Source of the DNA: Candidatus Cloacimonadota bacterium
GTDB taxonomy: Bacteria > Cloacimonadota > Cloacimonadia > Cloacimonadales > TCS61
Assembly: GCA_030638385.1 (NCBI GenBank)
Contig: DAOWES010000152.1
Coordinates: 1-28,246 of the forward strand
Reading direction: 5' to 3'
Length of the DNA stretch: 28,246 nucleotides
The position numbers were made by a program, and so were the translations under genes. This document shows, piece by piece, positions 22,961 to 28,246 of this stretch (its first letter is position 1; every line of letters begins with the position of its first letter). A model generated the notes under the pieces. That model worked only from the letters and a program-made list of their open reading frames with translations. It searched no databases and was not told where the DNA came from.

Positions 22961-24814
22961 ATGAACAATCTGAAAAGACAATTGAAACTTTATGATGTAT
23001 TTAGTATTGCAGCCGGGGCAATGATTAGCTCAGGGCTTTTTATTTTACCGGGCTTGGCTTATGCAAAAAGTGGAACAATGGTCATTGTCGCTTATTTTCT
23101 TGCCGGAATTTTGGTATTACCATCAATATTTAGTAAAGCAGAACTTGCCACTGCCATGCCTAAAGCCGGTGGGACTTATTTTTTCATCGGCAGAAGTTTA
23201 GGTTCCGGTTTAGGAACTTTGGGAGGCATCTCGGCTTGGTTTTCACTAAGCTTCAAAACCGCTTTTGCTCTTTTAGGTATCGGCGCATTTCTTAGCTTAA
23301 TATTTCCCTCAATCACCATTTTGCAAATTAAACTAATTGCAACTTTCTTCGCCTTATTTTTCACGTTTACAAATCTAGTTAGTGTGCATCATTCCGGACG
23401 ACTTCAAACTGTGATGGTTACGTTTTTGATAGCTCTTCTGGTTATCTTTATTGGTGGTGGACTATCATCAATTTCAATTTCAAACTTTTCAATTCCCGAA
23501 AAAATTAGTTATAACAATATTTTTATAACTGCCGGGATGATATTTATCTCATTTGGTGGTGTTACAAAAGTGGCCAGTGTGGCTGAAGAAATAAAAAACC
23601 CATCTCGTAACATACCTTTAGGAATGTTGTTAGCTTTTGGAATTGTTACATCTTTGTATGTGAGTACTATTTTCGTTACGGTGGGGATTTTGGGAAAAGA
23701 TTTAGGCTCTTTGGGGAATTATTCGCTCACTCCCATTTCCGATGCTGCTGCTGTTTTTTGGGGAAAACCGGGCAAAATGGCTTTGGGAATTGCAGCCTTA
23801 CTGGCTTTCATCTCAACTGCTAATGCCGGCATTATGGCTGCCTCACGTACGCCCATGGCTATGAGCAGAGATAAGTTATTGCCTAATGTTTTTAATTCGG
23901 TAAATAAAAAATTCAAAACTCCACATAACTCCATTATTTTAACTTCTGCTTTTGTTATCGCCATTATATTTTTACCTTTGGAAATTTTGGTTAAAACAGC
24001 TTCAACGATGATGATTTTGCTTTTTATATTTGTAAATCTTTCACTTATCATAATGCGTGAAAGTAGAATTCAGAATTATCATCCCAAATTTAAATCACCA
24101 CTATATCCTTGGATTCAGATTATTGCAATTGTCGTTTATGCTTTCATCATTATTCAAATGGGAAAATATCCATTACTTATTTCTGCAGCTATTTTAGGAG
24201 CGGGGCTTTTATTGTATTGGCTTTATGGTAGAATTAGATCAAATAGAGATTCTGCCCTTATTCGTATTGTGGAGAAGGTTACAGATCGAAAAATATCATC
24301 TTACTCTTTAGAAAGTGAACTTAAGGAGATCATTCGGGAGCGAGATAATATTAAATTAGATAAATTTGATAAAATTATCGAAAATAGCATTGTTTTGGAT
24401 ATCGAAGAAAGGATGGATAAAGAGAGCTTTTTTCATTTAGTTGCAGAAAATATTTCTGATCACAATGAATTTGATTCCAATTATCTTTTTGAGAAAATTC
24501 ATAATAGGGAAAAGGAATCTTCCACGGTTATTTCAGAACATATTGCAATTCCTCATGTCATTATTGAGGGAGAGAAAAAGTTTCAAGTTATACTTGTTCG
24601 TGCAAAAAAAGGAATTATATTCACCGATGAAGCAGATAATATTCAAATAATATTTGTGATTATCGGAAGTAAAGATGAGCGAACATTCCACTTAAAAGCA
24701 CTCGCTGCAATTGCTCAAATCATTCAATCTAATGATTTTGAAGCAAAATGGCTTGCTGCAAAAAATAAGGAAGAACTTCGAGATATTATTCTACTTGGTG
24801 AGCGCCGTAGATAA
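22961..24814 (+). CDS. APC-family amino acid permease with C-terminal PTS EIIA domain
   Basis: A 617-residue protein. Residues 8-425 are an amino acid/polyamine/organocation permease with about 12 membrane helices. The helix-1 unwound region SIAAGAMISSGLFILPGLAY is typical, and further family landmarks are AELATAMPKAGGTYFF (60-75), FISFGGVTKVASVAEEIKNP (195-214) and the loop TANAGIMAASRTPMAMSRD (286-304). Residues about 470-610 form an EIIA(Fru/Ntr) domain with phospho-acceptor H532 in HIAIPHVIIE. GGGAGGATAG immediately precedes the ATG. The substrate cannot be read from the sequence, though an amino acid is likely. The adjacent antiporter-type gene carries the same kind of tail with low overall identity, which suggests a shared control system for both transporters. 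A hairpin terminator follows. Confidence 0.92.
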   Translation: MNNLKRQLKLYDVFSIAAGAMISSGLFILPGLAYAKSGTMVIVAYFLAGILVLPSIFSKAELATAMPKAGGTYFFIGRSLGSGLGTLGGISAWFSLSFKTAFALLGIGAFLSLIFPSITILQIKLIATFFALFFTFTNLVSVHHSGRLQTVMVTFLIALLVIFIGGGLSSISISNFSIPEKISYNNIFITAGMIFISFGGVTKVASVAEEIKNPSRNIPLGMLLAFGIVTSLYVSTIFVTVGILGKDLGSLGNYSLTPISDAAAVFWGKPGKMALGIAALLAFISTANAGIMAASRTPMAMSRDKLLPNVFNSVNKKFKTPHNSIILTSAFVIAIIFLPLEILVKTASTMMILLFIFVNLSLIIMRESRIQNYHPKFKSPLYPWIQIIAIVVYAFIIIQMGKYPLLISAAILGAGLLLYWLYGRIRSNRDSALIRIVEKVTDRKISSYSLESELKEIIRERDNIKLDKFDKIIENSIVLDIEERMDKESFFHLVAENISDHNEFDSNYLFEKIHNREKESSTVISEHIAIPHVIIEGEKKFQVILVRAKKGIIFTDEADNIQIIFVIIGSKDERTFHLKALAAIAQIIQSNDFEAKWLAAKNKEELRDIILLGERRR

Positions 24815-24842
24815 TCTCTCTTAATTCTTCATTTCGGAAGAA

Positions 24843-24895
24843 GGCACCTCATCTCAATCCTCGCAGGAAAGGATTGAAGTGAGGTGTCGCTTTTT
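24843..24895 (+). terminator. hairpin terminator after the APC-EIIA gene
   Basis: CACCTCA and TCAATCC (24845-24860) pair with GGATTGA and TGAGGTG (24871-24886) as two 7-bp stems separated by a 2-base mismatch, followed by CGCTTTTT. The loop core CTCGCAGGA resembles the hairpin inside the 9458 repeat element, so it may be a reduced member of that family. Confidence 0.75.
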
Positions 24896-25165
24896 ACTCA
24901 ATTTTGCATAACTCATTCTATTGTTTATATATTTTGCGAAAACTATCTTTTGGGAAACTCAAGTCAAATAAAAAAGAGTCTTTGTAAAAATCTAGCAAGG
25001 AACAAAAAGCTGATGTAAATGAGTTATTCCCGTTTTCTTTTCATATCTGTGGCAAAAAAAACTCTCTCTTAGCGAGGAGAATAAAAGTGAAACTTAGCCG
25101 AATTCCTCTTCTTGATTTTTTCTAAATTAACTCATTTCCCCTAAACTATTTGACAATCAAATCGC

Positions 25166-25183
25166 TTTCCAAACGATTGGAAA
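25166..25183. promoter_or_regulatory. small perfect hairpin/palindrome before secA
   Basis: TTTCCAA-ACGA-TTGGAAA is a perfect 7-bp inverted repeat with a 4-base loop, ending 28 bases before the secA ATG. It could be an operator or a leader hairpin. The same arms, with a longer loop, occur at 5668-5698, so chance in AT-rich DNA is possible. Confidence 0.35.
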
Positions 25184-25211
25184 AATTTAAAATAAAGTGG
25201 GTACAGTATAG

Positions 25212-28200
25212 ATGTTAAAGAAATTAATTAGCAGAATAATTGGTAATAAAAATGACCGGGAATTAAATAAAATTCAACCTATCATTGAGCAGATAAAAGA
25301 GATATTTCCAACTTTAGAACGCCTTAGCGATGATGAACTTAGAGATCGAATTTCAGAAATCAAATTAGACATCCAAACCCAAATTTCAGATTTGGATAAG
25401 GAATTGGAATCACTTAATGAGAAATATCAAGTAGAAGCTGATGATAACAACCGAGATTTAATTGGGAATGAAATTGATCGTAAAGAAACTGAATTAAAAA
25501 TTTTAAAACAACATACATTAGATAAACATCTTCCCGAAGTATTTGCTATTGTAAAAGATACATGCCGTCGTTTAATGGGGCATAACTATGAAGTCCGGAA
25601 CGAAGAAGCTGTATGGAATATGATACCCTTTGACGTACAATTAATTGGTGGCGTCGTGTTGCATAATGGCATGATCGCCGAGATGGCCACGGGCGAGGGT
25701 AAAACACTGGTAGCAACTATGCCATTGTTCTTAAATGCGCTTTTGGGCAAAGGTGTTCATCTTATCACTGTAAATGATTATTTGGCTCAGCGTGACTCTG
25801 AGTGGATGAGCCCGATTTTTGAATTTCATGGCTTCACCATTGGCTGTAATATAAACGGAATGTCTCCGGCTCAAAAACACGAAGTTTATAATATGGACGT
25901 AACTTATGGAACCAATAGCGAATTTGGTTTTGATTACTTACGCGATAACATGGCTACAACTGTAGATCGCTTAACTCAAAAAAATCATCAGTTTTCCATA
26001 GTTGATGAGGTGGATAGTGTACTTATTGATGAAGCACGAACACCATTAATCATAAGTGGTCCGGTACAAGAGAGCAAAAATTTCTATAACGACTTCAAAC
26101 CTATTATTGCTAAACTTGTTACCACCCAAAATGCTATGATAAATCGACTTTTAAACGAAGTAAAACAGCTGATTGCTGATGATAATAGCGATATGGATGA
26201 ACTTGGGAAAAAATTGCTTTTGATAAAGCGTGGTTCTCCCAAAAACAAGAATTTTCTCAAGCTAATGAAAGATGGCGAAGTGAAAAAGCTGGTTGATGAT
26301 TATGAAGGATATTATATTCGCGATAAGAATATGCACGAGCTTGACGCTGAATTGTTTTATGCTATTGAAGAGCGTCAAAATAGCGTGGATTTATCGGAAA
26401 AGGGAAATGATTTCGTGGCTGGTGATGATCCTGATTTATTTATTATGGAAGAGCTTGATGAAATATTGGAAACAATAAATTCCGATGACGCACTTTCTTT
26501 CCAAGAAAAAACAGAAAAGAAAGAAGAAGCTACTAACAAGTTTTTAGATAAAAATGAAAAATTGCATAATATTAAGCAATTATTGAAAAGCTATATCCTC
26601 TTTGAGAAAGAAGTAGATTATGTAGTGGTAGATAATAAGGTGAATATTGTTGATGTATTTACCGGCAGAATGATGCCTGGTCGTCGTTTTTCAGATGGCT
26701 TACATCAAGCATTGGAAGCTAAAGAAAATGTTAAGATTGAAGAAGCTACCCAAACTTATGCCACCATTACTTTGCAGAACTATTTTAGAATGTATGACAA
26801 ACTTGCCGGAATGACCGGTACAGCCGTAACCGAAGAAGCAGAATTCCAAGAAATCTACAATCTTTCGGTAGTGGAAATTCCTACCAATGTACCAATTTCT
26901 CGTAACGATAATGAAGATGTGATATATTTAACAAAAAACGAAAAATATAAAGCAATTATTGATGAAATTAGACATTGGCATGGACTTAATAAACCGGTAT
27001 TGGTGGGAACTGTAACGGTAGAAGTTTCGGAAACGTTAAGTCGTTTACTTCGTCGAACAGGCATAAAACACAATGTATTGAATGCCAAATACCACCAACA
27101 AGAAGCAGAAATTATAAAAAATGCCGGAACGCCCGGTTCTGTTACTATTGCCACAAATATGGCCGGTCGTGGAACAGATATCAAACTTGGTGAAGGAGTT
27201 ATCTCCAGACCAAAAGCGGAATACCTGGAATTAGATAGCTCAATTAGTGAGGAAAATCCTTTTGGCAACCCTTGTGATGGCCTACATGTAATCGGCACCG
27301 AACGCCATGAATCCAGACGTATCGACTGTCAGTTACGAGGCCGTGCCGGACGTCAGGGTGATCCGGGAACATCAAGGTTTTATCTTTCCTTAGAAGATGA
27401 TCTTATGCGCCTGTTTGCTCCGGACAGACTCGCGCCAATGATGACAAAAATGGGTTTAAAAAATGGTGATGCAATTGTTCACCCTTGGATGACCAGCGCT
27501 GTAGGAAAAGCACAGAAAAGAGTGGAAAGTTATAACTTCGAGATAAGAAAGCAATTACTAAAATATGATGAAGTGATGAATCAACAGCGAGAAGTAATTT
27601 ATAAATATCGTCGAAATGTTCTGAAAGGCTATAATCTTAATAATGAGATTCTAGATATGATCTCAGATACGATCGAAGACATGGTATATGATATTGTGGA
27701 AAACGAACAATATCCCGAAAATTGGGATTTCGCAGCTATTGTGGAATGGCTTCGAACCAATATCAATGTAGTTATTGAAGAGAAGGATATCATCACAGAC
27801 CATCCCAAGCCGGACAGCTTGGTGTTGAACGTGCAGGAAATGGTTTTGGAATCTTATACCAAGCGTGAGGAAGAGCTAAGTTCTCAGCAGATGCGCGAGA
27901 TAGAAAGACGTGTTTTGATGAGTGTGGTTGATGAACTTTGGCGAGATCATTTGCACGAAATGGATCTTCTTAAGGAAGGTATCGGATTACGTGCCTACGC
28001 TCAAAAAGATCCTCTCATCGAGTATAAGAAAGAGTCTTTTATTTTATTTAAAGATTTGATTCTAAACATAAATAGAAATGTAGCTAAGAAAGTATTTACC
28101 ACTTACATCATTTCTCCGGAAAATATCGAAGAATTTTTAAAAATGGCTAACCAAAGTCATGCTGAAACTTCTGCCTTTTCCGGAAGAGGTTCCTCGCAAC

Positions 28201-28246
28201 CACAAAATATTTCTGCCAATAGTGCCGAACGCCCCAAATTGCAACC
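25212..28246 (+). CDS. secA: preprotein translocase ATPase SecA (3' end beyond window)
   Basis: About 1011 codons of the SecA motor, which drives unfolded preproteins through SecYEG. The frame is open from the ATG at 25212 to the window end. Visible landmarks are the Walker A MATGEGKT (158-165), TYGTNSEFGFDYLRDNM, DEVDSVLIDEARTPLIISGP, the second ATPase domain with TNMAGRGTDIKLGEGV, GLHVIGTERHESRRID and QLRGRAGRQGDPG, and the helical scaffold near LWRDHLHEMDLLKEGIGLRAY. The protein is longer than the usual 800-900 residues. A roughly 150-residue insertion follows ISGP (SKNFYNDFKPIIAKL onward), and an extended coiled segment lies near residues 55-100. FCB-group SecA proteins are known to have such insertions. 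The C-terminal zinc motif is not reached. The Shine-Dalgarno is weak (GTGGG). Confidence 0.96.
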   Translation, partial: MLKKLISRIIGNKNDRELNKIQPIIEQIKEIFPTLERLSDDELRDRISEIKLDIQTQISDLDKELESLNEKYQVEADDNNRDLIGNEIDRKETELKILKQHTLDKHLPEVFAIVKDTCRRLMGHNYEVRNEEAVWNMIPFDVQLIGGVVLHNGMIAEMATGEGKTLVATMPLFLNALLGKGVHLITVNDYLAQRDSEWMSPIFEFHGFTIGCNINGMSPAQKHEVYNMDVTYGTNSEFGFDYLRDNMATTVDRLTQKNHQFSIVDEVDSVLIDEARTPLIISGPVQESKNFYNDFKPIIAKLVTTQNAMINRLLNEVKQLIADDNSDMDELGKKLLLIKRGSPKNKNFLKLMKDGEVKKLVDDYEGYYIRDKNMHELDAELFYAIEERQNSVDLSEKGNDFVAGDDPDLFIMEELDEILETINSDDALSFQEKTEKKEEATNKFLDKNEKLHNIKQLLKSYILFEKEVDYVVVDNKVNIVDVFTGRMMPGRRFSDGLHQALEAKENVKIEEATQTYATITLQNYFRMYDKLAGMTGTAVTEEAEFQEIYNLSVVEIPTNVPISRNDNEDVIYLTKNEKYKAIIDEIRHWHGLNKPVLVGTVTVEVSETLSRLLRRTGIKHNVLNAKYHQQEAEIIKNAGTPGSVTIATNMAGRGTDIKLGEGVISRPKAEYLELDSSISEENPFGNPCDGLHVIGTERHESRRIDCQLRGRAGRQGDPGTSRFYLSLEDDLMRLFAPDRLAPMMTKMGLKNGDAIVHPWMTSAVGKAQKRVESYNFEIRKQLLKYDEVMNQQREVIYKYRRNVLKGYNLNNEILDMISDTIEDMVYDIVENEQYPENWDFAAIVEWLRTNINVVIEEKDIITDHPKPDSLVLNVQEMVLESYTKREEELSSQQMREIERRVLMSVVDELWRDHLHEMDLLKEGIGLRAYAQKDPLIEYKKESFILFKDLILNINRNVAKKVFTTYIISPENIEEFLKMANQSHAETSAFSGRGSSQPQNISANSAERPKLQ

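Larger units (their letters stand above)
24815..25211. other. intergenic region between the permease and secA
   Basis: 397 bp with no convincing ORF. It holds the permease terminator, an A/T-rich central part with no recognisable feature, a TTGACA at 25150-25155 without a good -10 at the right distance, and the TTTCCAA/TTGGAAA hairpin before secA. Confidence 0.5.

Noticed and set aside
25150..25185. Sigma-70 promoter for secA using TTGACA at 25150
   Set aside because: The -10 window at 17-18 bases keeps at most two consensus bases, so only the -35-like hexamer is present.
26855..27298. 147-residue antisense ORF inside secA
   Set aside because: It lies wholly opposite conserved SecA ATPase motifs, and its translation shows no domain features. 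It is a shadow frame.
1..28246. CRISPR array, prophage or complete insertion sequence
   Set aside because: There are no regularly spaced direct repeats, no transposase or integrase, and no phage structural genes. The only mobile-looking DNA is non-coding inverted-repeat elements.

Overview
The window is 28.2 kb of AT-rich, gene-dense bacterial chromosome with no phage genes, transposases, CRISPR array or rRNA. The gene content points to an anaerobic, Gram-negative-like bacterium: a tungsten-type aldehyde ferredoxin oxidoreductase (AOR) system rich in iron-sulfur sites, ferredoxin modules, exported TPR and SppA proteins, and a SecA with a large insertion in its first nucleotide-binding domain of the kind seen in the Bacteroidetes/Chlorobi/Cloacimonadota (FCB) group. 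A Cloacimonadota-like lineage is my best guess, but that is inference and not proven by the sequence.

Layout. Positions 1-4395, minus strand: the 5' end of trigger factor (tig), a tRNA-Leu(UAG) placed 12 bp behind an exported TPR protein gene, the peptidase SppA, a 47-residue Fis-type helix-turn-helix ORF, a ThiS-like sulfur carrier and its ThiF-like adenylyltransferase. Positions 4799-10284, plus strand: a signalling group of a CheR methyltransferase, a 1162-residue hybrid sensor histidine kinase, and a short response regulator with a C-terminal four-cysteine domain. Two intergenic inverted-repeat elements lie between these genes. Positions 10402-15121, minus strand: a two-gene operon that I consider the main discovery. 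The two halves of an AOR catalytic subunit are encoded on two adjacent genes, and each half is fused to modules of an NADH dehydrogenase/bifurcating hydrogenase (NuoE + NuoF + 2x[4Fe-4S] on one; NuoG/HydA-type N-terminal iron-sulfur region on the other). The NuoF part has lost residues normally used to bind NADH.

Positions 15601-22718, plus strand: a compact run of nadE, a Cys-rich TPR protein, metG, miaB and a cation/proton antiporter-type membrane protein with a C-terminal PTS EIIA domain, closed by a strong terminator. Positions 22961-24814: an APC-family permease that also ends in an EIIA domain, so two unrelated transporters side by side share one regulatory module. Positions 25212 to the window end: secA, cut off by the window edge.

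How it fits together: the housekeeping genes (tig, secA, metG, miaB, nadE) are ordinary. The accessory interest lies in the split AOR complex, the EIIA-tailed transporters, the orphan HTH, and at least two families of non-coding inverted-repeat elements, one copy of which carries a working-looking terminator.
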